64,000 nt of DNA from the NCBI GenBank assembly GCA_021613535.1, contig CP075492.1, positions 19,220,001 to 19,284,000 on the forward strand. The letters are read 5' to 3'. Within the stretch, counting starts at the first letter, position 1. Every line of letters starts with the position of its first letter. Below are positions 1 through 9,127 of this stretch, piece by piece. Source of the DNA: Adineta vaga. Its lineage: Eukaryota > Rotifera. Below the pieces are notes generated by a model. It was given only the letters and a program-made list of their open reading frames with translations. It ran no database searches and was not told the origin of the DNA. A program made the translations under genes and the position numbers.

Positions 1-1
1 T

Positions 2-136
2 TTCGCGATTATAGATTCAGCAAAATACCGTAATATTGAAAAAAAGAGAACTTTTCTGTTACAAGGAGAAAAGCTGACAGCTATTCAGTTGAGAGAACTT
101 ATCACAAGATATAGCGCCGAGATCAATGCAAGTTAG
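2..136 (+). CDS. 3' end of an unrecognised gene (partial)
   Basis: An open frame enters from the left edge and runs 44 codons to a TAG at 134-136. It begins FAIIDSAKYR and ends YSAEINAS. The residues look like ordinary coding sequence (charged, mixed composition, few Asn/Tyr runs), unlike the spurious frames nearby. I do not recognise the family. The N-terminal part lies outside the window, so length and domains cannot be judged. It could be a real final exon or the tail of a fragment. Confidence 0.5.
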   Translation, partial: FAIIDSAKYRNIEKKRTFLLQGEKLTAIQLRELITRYSAEINAS

Positions 137-760
137 CTACAGTAAGCTTTCGAAAAAATCGTCATAGTCCTCTTGATAGCTGTCTTCATTAGGAGAATAT
201 CTTTTGTTGACGATGATTGCAATTCCGGAATTTCAGTAATATGGAATGATCAGGAATTTCTGTTTATTCCTGCCGATACCGTCATTACTATATTTGTCAA
301 TGTTTAACTGCGGGAGAGAAGTATGTAGATACTCTAAAGGATAATACTGCTTCATAAGATGGGTGTGGGTGTGCGGAAAGCTCGGCCAGTGGGCAAGCAC
401 AATAGTGTGGGTGTCCGAAAAACGCCTAATTACAGACACCGGATGGAACAACCAACACCTCCAACAAATTGATAGAAAAGGTGCACGGTCACGAACTCGA
501 AAGTGCGCACCGCATTTCACAAATAACTCAGGATCATCTTTTCTTGAGTTCACACATCGCACCACTTCCGAATTAGGCAGAAATAGGCAGGAAATGCAGG
601 AGTTTGACTGAATTTGTAGAAATTGAATGCCAGCCGTTCCGGATTTGAATAAGTGGAAGTCCAGAATTGAGTGATAGGCATTTTAGTGGGTCAATCAATT
701 CCGGAATGTGTAACTTTTCGGAATAGGAAGTATTCTCCACCCCACCCACCCACACCCTCA
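137..760. other. Spacer with no supportable gene
   Basis: Open frames on both strands overlap each other here and have biased, non-protein-like content, so I call none. Several near-palindromic TTCCGGAA-type motifs occur (about 225-240, 645-660, 695-712). The region is bracketed by a G-rich telomere-like arm at 361-374 and a C-rich arm at 738-764, so much of it may be the interior of one mobile element. Confidence 0.4.
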
Positions 761-764
761 AGAT
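361..764. repeat. Telomere-like G arm and C arm 360 bp apart
   Basis: GGGTGTGGGTGTG at 361-373 and CACCCACACCCTCAAGAT ending at 764 are the two arms of the dispersed palindrome family of this window. Here they are about 365 bases apart instead of the usual 10-30. Either this is a long member of the family or two half copies. The right arm directly abuts an FG-GAP gene fragment. Confidence 0.5.
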
Positions 765-1031
765 GCTATAGGGGTTTTTAATGGTGATCAACAAGCAGAT
801 ATTGCAGTTTCGTATAGTGGTGCAAATAGTATCGGAGTACTTCTTGGATATAAAAATGGAATTATGGGTTCAGTACAAAAATTTCCGGTTGGAAATAAAA
901 CATATTATACGAGAATTACTGCAAGTGATTTTAATAATGATGGTTGTCAAGATATACTGGCTACAGATGATCAGAGTGGTGCAGTATTTGTTCTATTAAA
1001 TATTTGTCAATGTCAACAACCTCTCGAATAA
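765..1031 (+). pseudogene. FG-GAP/VCBS repeat protein, 3' fragment
   Basis: Read in the frame that contains GVFNGDQQADIAV, the sequence gives a typical FG-GAP/VCBS repeat. It is followed by a second one (SDFNNDGCQDILATDD) and a short Cys-containing tail ending at TAA 1029-1031. Such repeats form calcium-binding beta-propeller blades in secreted or surface proteins. There is no start codon in this frame, and the homology begins exactly where the telomere-like palindrome arm ends (764). It is therefore a gene remnant truncated on its 5' side. Confidence 0.7.
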
Positions 1032-1152
1032 TATAAACCCTGTGATTATTCTAATCTATGTTGTAGAGTGTAATGCTTTGTTTAATATTGTATTTTATGT
1101 CAATCGTTCATTTATCAATCTTCAAATAAAAAATATTCAGTTAAAGTCAATA

Positions 1153-1192
1153 CTTGAGAGTAGGATGAGTACAGTCACCCACACTCTCATCC
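1153..1192. repeat. Telomere-like palindrome, degenerate
   Basis: Left arm CTTGAGAGTAGGATGAG and right arm CACCCACACTCTCATCC face each other with a loop of about 6 bases. The pattern is that of the dispersed family with GGGTGT decayed to GAGAGT/GGATGAG. Confidence 0.6.
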
Positions 1193-1580
1193 TCCGTAAA
1201 CTCTCACTTTCAGATCGTATTTCAAAAAAAGAATAATAAAGTAACTATTTATCTTTATTTATAAAGTAAAGATAAAATAACACTTCTAATGAGAGTTTTA
1301 TTTCACCGTGGTATACAGACCACACAGAATAAAAACTTTCATGTCATATCTCTATTCCTTAATAAATTTAAAGTATCATAACAAAGAAACAAAAAAAATT
1401 ATTTAGACTTACTACAAAGACAAGTTTGTCATTTGTTAAAGTAACAGATGTTTTAACTTTACTTAGCCATGTCTTAAAAGCTTTTCTGACGATTTTCTAG
1501 ACTCCGAAAAATATATACCGCTACAAACCTTGTACTTTGGAGTTTTCGATTGAGTCTGTCGTATCATCAGTATCGGTAAT

Positions 1581-1633
1581 GGGTAGATGTGAGTGCGAGT
1601 AATCTCTTATCGATGACTCACACTCTCAAGATT
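1581..1633. repeat. Telomere-like palindrome, degenerate
   Basis: GGGTAGATGTGAGTGCGAG on the left, ACTCACACTCTCAAGAT on the right, with a loop around CTCTTATCGATG. The conserved right border CTCAAGAT of the family is intact. It lies 70 bases upstream of a membrane-protein gene. Confidence 0.65.
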
Positions 1634-1701
1634 TCTTTAATAACTTTCTTCTAGAATAAAAAAGTGACACAGTGAAAATTTCCTTTGAACTACTTAGAAA
1701 C

Positions 1702-2595
1702 ATGGCGCAAAGCTTTGCATTTTATAATGATGCGAACTTTTTCATTGTCTATGGATTAATTATCTGTTGTCTCTTGGTAACCGCAACTTTATATAAATGG
1801 TATGTAGGAGTATTCTCGTCCTTGACGAAGCAAATACTTAATATTGGGTATAACTTGACCGATGATGGAAAAAAATTTAAATCCATGAGTTTTTATGGAG
1901 ACAATTTTCAAGCACAGGATGGTAACTGTTGTTTTTCGTACATGCTTCCCTTCTGTTTCATAATTATGGTTAGTATGACGATCGCAGGAACATTAATTAC
2001 GCTCGTTGATGGTATGGTTTTAAGTGTTGTCTATCTTCCTCGAAATGAAAAATGTCCAGATTATGGAGATATGCATTGTTATTCAACATCTAACAATCAT
2101 AGTTATTTCTTTTGTAATTCCTCTGATATTGTTATTCCGGAATCATTCGGTTCAGTGAACTGTTATCGATGGGCCAAAAGAAACATGTCTACTCTTATAG
2201 TTCTTGAACAGATTGGAATATGCACTGGATTGTTCGAAGCCCTGAAATGGGTAATCACTTCGTACTTACGATTAATGCACTATGCTCTTCAAGTTTGCCA
2301 TAAAACACAGTGCAGTGGTTGTACTCGCTTGAAAATGATATTTATTCTGCTTCTTATATTGTTACCGTTTCTAGGTTCAATAATCATGCTAGCATACTTC
2401 AAAACTCGTAAAACTGCTGTTACAGGATTGACGATGGGTGTTCTAAGTTGTATAGCAGCTGTTGGATTTTCAGCAATGTTTATGATGTGTACATTGTGGT
2501 TTGCTGGCACGAAAGTTGATCTAGACAATAAAATTCAACCTTTATATGGGATGATGTCACAGAATTCACATGGAAGCGTTCGTAATCAAAATTAA
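1702..2595 (+). CDS. Multi-pass membrane protein, unknown family
   Basis: Intronless frame of 297 codons from the ATG giving MAQSFAFYND; the GTG ten codons upstream is less likely as a start. Hydrophobic segments occur at about residues 12-34, 85-110, 180-200 (weaker), 215-240 and 245-270, so four or five membrane spans. A Cys-rich loop with NxS/T sites lies between the second and third spans (KCPDYGDMHCYSTSNN, FFCNSSD), suggesting an extracellular, glycosylated, disulfide-bonded loop. A cytoplasmic Cys cluster (CHKTQCSGC) follows. The C-terminus is short and polar. I do not recognise the family and see no catalytic motif. It sits alone, between two telomere-like palindromes. Confidence 0.8.
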   Translation: MAQSFAFYNDANFFIVYGLIICCLLVTATLYKWYVGVFSSLTKQILNIGYNLTDDGKKFKSMSFYGDNFQAQDGNCCFSYMLPFCFIIMVSMTIAGTLITLVDGMVLSVVYLPRNEKCPDYGDMHCYSTSNNHSYFFCNSSDIVIPESFGSVNCYRWAKRNMSTLIVLEQIGICTGLFEALKWVITSYLRLMHYALQVCHKTQCSGCTRLKMIFILLLILLPFLGSIIMLAYFKTRKTAVTGLTMGVLSCIAAVGFSAMFMMCTLWFAGTKVDLDNKIQPLYGMMSQNSHGSVRNQN

Positions 2596-3704
2596 TCATT
2601 ATCTGATATCACGACAAAAAGGACATAATCAGTTTCCGTCTGAACAGCAATTTTTTGAATATCCAAAAATAAACTTTTAAAGTTCTATTAAAGAGCTGTC
2701 TAATTCGAGTTTGAATATAAACGAAGCATATAAAATCGAGTATACTTAGAGATAGTACAACTCCTGTTGAATTGAGAAGGGAGTATAGATGAGTATGGAT
2801 ATCTTTCTCTAATGCATCAGAACTCACATCCTGATCCATACCATCAAGATCTTTCTTATAATCGTAAGCTAGTATTCACTAACATGTGAGCTGTATTATT
2901 TGCGATGAGTCATTGTATCTACAGGATGTGTAGCTAATATCCCTATATTATCTAGTGTAGTGTATGTAAAATTTTATAGTATCGAGTTTCAACTACCTGA
3001 ATGTCAGGAGCTTTTATATTATTGAGTCCATGAACTAATTAACCAATTTTTCAAGACACTACCAGACATACAGGAAGATTTGTCGAATATGTATACAACA
3101 ACACACTCTGATTATTGATCACAGTGTTTTATCCAGGTTTTATATCCCGAGTGGGCAAGCGTACTTTTCGAAAGAACTGCTATATGAAAAGTTTTATGAT
3201 ATAAGAAAAAAATGAACATTAATTTATTTAATTTCATAATATATTTACACGTTTCTTTTATCATCAACACTCTTCATTCACAGTCTCTAGACATTCTCTC
3301 GTGCGTCCACAAGTCGGAGTGAGATCAATCTTGACACTAAACACGCAAACCACCTAAAATACTAACCATCCTCTAGAGATTGGTTAGGTATATCGGAGAA
3401 TGTTAATTGTAAGAAATAAAGTGACGATGTGAACATTATATGGATGAGAGTGTATTTAACTAGCGATTATTCGGTGTTATTTGCTTTGTCTACGAAATTC
3501 GATGTGTTAGAGTATTTCAAACATCTAACCAATTGTTTACCTCTTCATCGACATCTTGAAATGTTCGTAAAGAAAGTGTTTCGTCAAACCAACATCTAAT
3601 CAATAGGAAGTCGAAGAACTATTATTTAAAGTTATTCCAGAAAAGAGTTTTAACAATGAAATTTCATAGACAAAGAAAGCTTTTTTTTTCTTAAACAAAA
3701 GAGA
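2596..3704. other. Long spacer without a supportable gene
   Basis: No convincing coding sequence on either strand. An imperfect palindrome (CTAACCATCCTCTAGAG and its near complement) occurs at about 3362-3390. The minus frame at 2609-2839 is hydrophobic but lacks recognisable content, and I leave it out. Confidence 0.4.
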
Positions 3705-3770
3705 ACCATCTTCAGGGTGGGCATAGGTGTGAAAGAAGACACCGACACGCACACCACACGCCCAAGATGG
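3705..3770. repeat. Telomere-like palindrome
   Basis: Starts CCATCTTCAGGGTGGGC and ends CACGCCCAAGATGG, so even the outer flank CCATCTT/AAGATGG is symmetric. The loop GTGAAAGAAGACACC is the reverse complement of the family loop. It ends 3 bases from the stop codon of the F-box gene. Confidence 0.8.
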
Positions 3771-3772
3771 TT

Positions 3773-5613
3773 TTATCTCAAAAACTCTTTTTTCTTGATG
3801 AACGACAATAATTTCCTTGGAATAGACAACGATGTGTTTTGTTGAGTTTCATCATCGTCATGTTCTCGTTTGAAAAATACTAAACATTCACGAAAGCTTT
3901 TCATTGAATATCTTTCCATAATTTCTTCCACGTTGAGATACTGATTAAGATCATTCAAATTTTTGACCTTGCGCCCATATCCACTGTATTCTTCGTCGAT
4001 ACTCATACGTATTATTAAGACCTTTAAATTTTGAAAATTTCTCAGTATTTTCATGATGATATTTCCATACCATTCAGACACTTCCCAATTCCTGTTCAAA
4101 TCAAATTTGATATATTTAACATTGGAAAAATAAACATAATGCATTTCTGTTATTTTTTCGAGTCTTGAATAAACATCAATATTTAATCGTTGAATTCTTT
4201 CGTTCAAGATTTTAGTTAATTCATTATCTATTGACGGTAATTCTGTATCAGATAAAATTAAATCTGTTAAGTTTGGTATTGCATTAATCAACCATTCATT
4301 ATCTAAAGATCCTAATGTATATTCAATTGTTTTCACATTGTTTAATATTCGAGGAATATTCTTTTCTTTGTATTCATTGTCATTTTCATTCAAATGATTA
4401 GAACAATATGGACCAAATCGAATGTAAGACAACTTTGACATTTTCATTTTTAGTTCTTTTAAAAAATTGATATCATATTTTAATGCTTTAGGTAAACTAA
4501 TCGATTTAACTTTGTACCAAACTGAAAGATTACTGTCTAAAATCTTTGGATTGTTCGATCGAACAAGATGAAAACTGTCTGGGAAATCATAAAGATAATC
4601 AAAATGAAATGGTAATGTGTAGAAATAAGTATAATGTATTCCGAATGAATAATTATTCTTAAGCCAATGATTATTTTGCAATTGAAATAAGAACTGATCA
4701 ATATCCATGAATTGTTCATTTAATTGACTATACAAATGGAATTGTTTAAGTTCGATCATTGGTTCTAAGAATTGTTGCAGTTTTATAGAAGTGAACGAGT
4801 CTGAATCATCGATTCTGATAGGTATATAAGGTGAATTAATTGATAGGAGAGCTAGTGATGATGAAAAATATTTCATACAACTTGCGAATAGATCAAAATC
4901 GAGCCTTCGTAGTATAAATGTACGATAGAATTTTAAATGCAGTTGTTTTAAGTTGATAGTACTATTATTGATTCGTGTTTCATATATTCTAGGCGGTGGT
5001 GATTTAACATTTAAATATTTCAAGTTTGGTATATAATATCTTCAAAATCAGTGAGAACTAATGTTAATGAATGTAAATTAGAATTGATTCGAACATTTTT
5101 TCTATCGATTCCTCCGATTGATCGAGTATGTAACGAGCATTGAAAGATTTTTAATTGATTTTTCCCATCAAAAATATTTTCTAATATATTAAATTGCTCA
5201 GTCCATTCACATGAAAATCTTTCATTTTGTTTTATTTTTAACGTTTGAAGATAATTAAAATATTTACTATGAACAATAATTTCTGCTTGTTGTTGAGCTA
5301 AACCATATGATGAAGATATAACGAGAGATTTTAAATTCCGAAAATCTTCTAAAGAGAACGATAAATCCATTGTATCTATTAATACAGATTGTACATGTGA
5401 AGTAATAGATGGAAGAAGATTTTTCCATATAGATATATTCTTTGTTAGCAATTCTATATGATTAAAGTAATGTTGATTTTGTATTAGTAAATTGTGTAAC
5501 CGTGCATTAAGATGAAAGAATGTATAGATAATCTCATTATTCGACAGATAATTAAATAGCATAAAGAGAATTTCAGTTGGCAATCGATCAAACCATGTTG
5601 GGAATTCAGACAT
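3773..5613 (-). pseudogene. F-box / LRR-like protein with one frameshift
   Basis: The N-terminal frame (5613-5020) starts MSEFPTWFDRLPTEILFMLF, a clear F-box at residues 9-50 (LPTEILFMLFNYLSNNEIIYTFFHLNARL). It then has the leucine/asparagine-rich repeat pattern typical of bdelloid F-box proteins. F-box proteins usually bridge a substrate to an SCF ubiquitin ligase. At about 5025-5040 the frame breaks. Reading one frame over gives IPNLKYLNVK, the expected continuation, and it runs on to the stop at 3773-3775. Together the two frames make about 613 residues, a normal length for the family. A one-base deletion, a two-base insertion or a sequencing error would all explain this; the gap is too short for an intron. 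If the frameshift is real, only the F-box half would be made. Confidence 0.75.
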
Positions 5614-5922
5614 TTTTCTTGTAGAAAAAACAGTTGTCTTTTCTTTCGTTTAACATGAATATGATGTTAAATTGAGATAAGAACTGAAGAGTCGTTTGTA
5701 TGACTCATTAAGAATTGTTTTTTATTTATTTTGCTCTTTATTTGTTACACTCGGGAGTGCTTACAAAGGATAGACATGGTTGTAATTTAGCGCTACATCA
5801 ACAATGCTCGTCAAGATTAATTTCACACTTTGATCAAGTGCCTCTTTATGCGTTTTTCTATAGTGGCGGGGTGATGAGAAAGAAAAAAGAAAAGATGAAC
5901 AAGTATAAAGATACGAAGAGAG
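5614..5922. other. Spacer, no gene called
   Basis: AT-rich sequence between two head-to-tail minus-strand genes. A plus-strand frame crossing into the next palindrome has no protein-like content beyond the purine-rich tract at 5875-5930. Confidence 0.4.
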
Positions 5923-6005
5923 GAGAGTGTGGGTGGTGTGAGCGAGGTTTTGGATGTGTGTGGATGATAGCTAATTAATCACCCACCCACACCCACACCC
6001 TCAAG
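5923..6005. repeat. Telomere-like palindrome overlapping a stop codon
   Basis: Left arm GAGTGTGGGTGGTGTGAG, right arm CACCCACCCACACCCACACC then CTCAAG. The right border TCAAG overlaps the stop codon (TGA, 6003-6001 on the minus strand) of the next gene, so the repeat end supplies the end of that reading frame. Confidence 0.8.
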
Positions 6006-6827
6006 AAATTACTAGCTTTGCTTTTGATTCTAAATATACTGTTATCTCCTTAATGTTGGCAATTTCAGCATATCCATCTGATTGGATGAATAATATAATA
6101 GTACCGGCACTACTAATGATAACGCTCGCATTTGACTCCACATAAGCTGAAATATTCTTAGTATTCCCAATCGTAAGCGTTTTACCGTTTTTAACATATA
6201 ATCCATTAATGAAAATTTTGTTGCCGATGGTTGTGCTATTATTGAAACAATCCCATGTATTTCCAAAAGAAGGAAAAACTGACATATATGGTGAATCTGT
6301 GGTAATTATTGCTGATGAATTTTCCTCTAAAATAAAGATAAGAATTACATTGACATAAAGTTTCCAAAAAAACAACAAACATTTTATTTACTGATGATTA
6401 AATTTATTTACATACTTCGCAAGTATAACGTCTTACCTGTAGAGTAACTGGTTATTTTTGTAGTGAAAGTTATTTCCAGTGTTACCGTATCTGAAGGTAA
6501 TGAATTAAAATAAACTGAACTGATTGAATTATTCATTAACGATAATGAATCTATCGTAAGAGACTTTGTAAATATTTCACATGTATTATTATTATGAAAA
6601 CAATTGAATGCAGAAATTTGTGTTGTATTCGAAAGCATTGCACAAACACATGTATGACAAGAACCATTTATTATAGTTGAATTGTAATTAAATACTTCCA
6701 AAGAAACATTATGAATTACTGGAATATATTTTATATTGCTTGAAATTGTTTTGATTGAATAAAAAAATAAAATATAGAAGAAAATATACCACATTTGATA
6801 GTAGTAGTAGTAGTAGTAGTAATTCAA
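6001..6827 (-). CDS. Small secreted, Asn/Ser-rich protein, two exons
   Basis: Exon 1 runs 6827-6437 and exon 2 runs 6326-6001. The 110-base intron has GTAAGA at its donor and TTTTAG at its acceptor, and the join (phase 1) restores an open frame of about 238 codons. The N-terminus is a tyrosine run encoded by a TAG/TAC microsatellite at 6798-6822, followed by a hydrophobic segment (MWYIFFYILFFYSI). Translation may start at that Met, giving a signal peptide. The rest has a CHTCVC motif, several NxS/T sites and a repeated beta-strand-like pattern (GKTLTIGNTKNISAYVESNA, then a similar unit) that suggests a right-handed beta-helix-like surface protein. The family is unknown. The stop codon lies in the border of a telomere-like palindrome, so the C-terminus may be shortened. 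Confidence 0.6.
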
Positions 6828-7135
6828 AATGATGTCTTCATCGACTATCGTTTTCTGTTTGAAGAAACAACAACAACTATTCTATTATTTCCGAATATGT
6901 GTTTTATAGAATAAACTATAGAAAGAAACTAGTTTTCATTTAACTTTTGAATATTATATAAGGTCAAATATGTAAAGATTTCTCGTACAAAGAAATAGAT
7001 CAATTTATGATTCTCTCAAAGTGAGGTAACCGAAGAAACTATTATTATTTATCGGAAAAAACGGTCATGGAAATCATTTCCATTTTTCCATTGTTTTTCT
7101 TGTGAATAAAATTAATTTACTTTAAAGTACATGTA
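6828..7135. other. Spacer
   Basis: AT-rich; nothing recognised on either strand. Confidence 0.4.
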
Positions 7136-7339
7136 TTATAGTTTTAAAGAAAAATCGAAGAAATTCTTGCTTTTTCTCGATGTCTTCCACCAATAACAAA
7201 CATCAACAAATCCACATTCTTCCATCAATTTCGAATAAAATTCTGTAGATCGATTCCAATTGAGTCTATAACTAAAACGAAATAGTATAGTGATGACATA
7301 ATTAATATGAGGATCAGATTTTTGAGATAAATATAAATT
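7136..7339 (-). pseudogene. Orphan 3' coding fragment, cut off by a palindrome
   Basis: Reading the minus strand from 7339 gives 67 open codons. They include KSDPHINYVITILFRFSYRL, then NWNRSTEFYSKLMEECGFVD, then VCYWWKTSRKSK, then a stop at 7138-7136. The composition is clearly coding, and the STEFYSKLMEECGFVDV part resembles the end of a methyltransferase-like domain, though I cannot name the family. There is no start. Two bases upstream the telomere-like palindrome at 7341-7387 begins, so the 5' part of the gene has been lost at that point. Confidence 0.5.
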
Positions 7340-7340
7340 C

Positions 7341-7387
7341 TAGGGTGGGTGGGTGTGGCTATTCTGTTCACCCACGCCTTCAAGATT
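7341..7387. repeat. Telomere-like palindrome
   Basis: TAGGGTGGGTGGGTGTGG on the left, CACCCACGCCTTCAAGAT on the right, loop CTATTCTGTT. It borders an orphan coding fragment. Confidence 0.75.
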
Positions 7388-7747
7388 TTAAATGCCATTA
7401 AACTTAAGATAAATATGCAGTTAATTACATATTTTAAGATTAATTATCGAATATTGAAAAATATCTATTAGAAATGGTATATTTGTCTTATAGATCAAAT
7501 TATGAGAATCCACAACATCACAAAATCATAGAAAATAAAATTTTATCAGAATGCAATAAACAAGAAGTATTGTATTTGCATCGTATCTATCGCATTCAAT
7601 TAGTAAAACATTATTATATTTTTCAGCTGATGATGAAAATATTCCTTTTTCGCTTTCTATCTTAATGTAAAGATGATTATATTTTACATAATGTGGAAAA
7701 AAATGCAGACATTTATTTGAATAAAAATCATTATAGATAGAAAAGAG
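7388..7747. other. Spacer
   Basis: A 63-codon plus-strand frame at 7474-7665 starts MVYLSYRSNYENPQHHKIIE. It has plausible composition but nothing recognisable, so I do not call it. Otherwise AT-rich. Confidence 0.3.
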
Positions 7748-8533
7748 TTAATATTTTTGTTTTTCTGATACTTGTTCTAAATTTTGGTTCAATTGCAATT
7801 CAAATTTATCTTCTCCACGATATTTTTTCGTTTGAATATACCATTTACCTTCAAATTGATTCTTTTCTGTATTCCAGTCTAATTGTATAGTTACTGTATG
7901 TCCATGATTTTCCGTTGGATTACCTGTACCTGTTTTATATACTTTTGTCAGGGCCAATCGATTCGTTTCATATGAATAAGTACCATCAACAGTATATTCA
8001 CCAATATCATCTGTTCCTTGTCCATCGACTGCTAATGTTGAAGAATTAAATGTTAATGATAATTGATGAGGTCCATGCCATTGATTATATTGATGATAAC
8101 GACTAGACCAAAGACCTGTTTGAAACTGAGCTTTTGAATATATTTCCTTTTGTTTTGATGATTTATTTGCAACAAATTCTGGATTCACTTTTGATGGTTT
8201 TCCTTTAAATCGGCGATAACAAAGTATAGAACCGCATATAATAGCAAGTAAACCAAATATACCACCAGTCACACCACCAGCGATGGTTCCAGCTTGCTTA
8301 CACTCATCAGTAGTACATCTACTACCGCTTGATTGAGAACCAACAAAATAAAAAATAAAAATGTTTTATATTAATGACAAAAATTATTAACAATGAAAAA
8401 GTAATAATTAATTTACATATTTACCTCCAGAGCTACTGCCACCACTGCTAGAACCACCTCCACGCGACCCTTGGCAATAAATAGTGATTGCTAAGACACT
8501 GACTGCTAAGAAAAATCGAACTAAACTATTCAT
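7748..8533 (-). CDS. Single-pass membrane protein with beta-rich tail
   Basis: Exon 1 (8533-8425) begins MNSLVRFFLAVSVLAITIYC, a signal peptide, followed by a Gly/Ser-rich linker, and ends at a GTAAAT donor. Exon 2 runs from about 8331 to the stop at 7748. It encodes GSQSSGSRCTTDECKQAG, one membrane span (IAGGVTGGIFGLLAIICGSI), a basic stop-transfer segment (CYRRFKGK) and a domain of about 115 residues. That domain carries GLWSSRYHQYNQWHGPHQ, VDGQGTDDIGEYTVDG and FEGKWYIQTKKYRGED, a lipocalin-like beta pattern I have the impression is common in bdelloid proteins but whose function I do not know. Odd: the expected acceptor just before GGTTCTCAA reads TTG, not AG, and the next AG would break the frame. 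The splice site may be mutated or non-canonical. Confidence 0.65.
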
Positions 8534-8718
8534 ACTTTTTACACTTTAACTGCACAAATATTTTGTTTTGATTTACACGTATATATGGAATGGAATGACG
8601 TCAGAAAATGAATACAAATTGACGTAAGATGAAAGTGAGTAATATTGCTATAGAAACATTGAAAAAAATGCGAGTCTTATTTAAGATTACACAAAGAAAA
8701 AAAAAACAAACATAAAAC

Positions 8719-8790
8719 TGTGACGTTTTTTTATGGAAAAGACGTATGCGCTGATGGAACTACACCTCTATTTATTTCTTCCTCTCAAAT
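8719..8790 (+). repeat. 72-bp repeat shared with 40505-40576, carries a micro-ORF
   Basis: The stretch from TGTGACG to TTCTTCCTC matches the complement of 40505-40576 at roughly 60 of 72 positions by eye. Both copies keep a reading frame starting at an ATG (8733 here) that encodes YALMEL, one variable residue, LYLFLP, one variable residue, then KS. It may be the end of a mobile element or a conserved upstream element. It is directly followed by the hairpin at 8796-8876. Confidence 0.6.
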
Positions 8791-8795
8791 CAGGT

Positions 8796-8876
8796 CCCAT
8801 GTCTTCAAAATCGGGACGAAATCGGCGGGGTTATCGCGATTGATCGCCCAAACCTAGCCGATTTTGAAGACATGGG
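8796..8876. repeat. Inverted repeat with perfect 19-bp arms
   Basis: CCCATGTCTTCAAAATCGG at 8796-8814 is exactly complementary to CCGATTTTGAAGACATGGG at 8858-8876, around a GC-richer loop (CGGCGGGGTTATCGCGATTG). The unit after it (8877-8930) repeats CGCGATTAATCGG. GC content is far above the surroundings, so this is probably the end of a MITE or a decayed DNA transposon. Confidence 0.7.
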
Positions 8877-9070
8877 TCCCCATGTCGTGAAAATGGTGGG
8901 AAAATTGGGGACATATCGCGATTAATCGGTAAATTTTCTTGAAGCTGATTGAATATGTACAGGTTTCTAATTATATTTTATTTAAGAGACGGTCCACGAA
9001 AAAATAGAATATTGTGAAATCACGTGGGCCAACGGATTTTGTATCTGATCCCATAGGAAGTTAGGCACTT

Positions 9071-9127
9071 TTGAGGGTGTGGGTGTGGGTGTGGATGTCT
9101 TCTCTTCTTTCACACCCACACCCTCAA
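9071..9127. repeat. Telomere-like palindrome, near consensus
   Basis: TTGAGGGTGTGGGTGTGGG, a loop of GTCTTCTCTTCTTTCAC, then ACCCACACCCTCAA. This is one of the best-preserved members and defines the family consensus, including the pyrimidine-rich loop. Confidence 0.9.

Larger units (their letters stand above)
1032..1671. other. Intergenic spacer with two small palindromes
   Basis: No coding frame can be supported. It holds poly(A)-like AATAAA at about 1126 and two degenerate telomere-like palindromes (1153-1192, 1581-1633), and otherwise AT-rich sequence upstream of the next gene. Confidence 0.5.

Noticed and set aside
361-611. Overlapping open frames on both strands at 233-611
   Set aside because: Composition is not protein-like, and both overlap the telomere-like arm.
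5715-5978. Plus-strand frame of 87 codons
   Set aside because: Runs through a purine tract and into a palindrome; no recognisable content.
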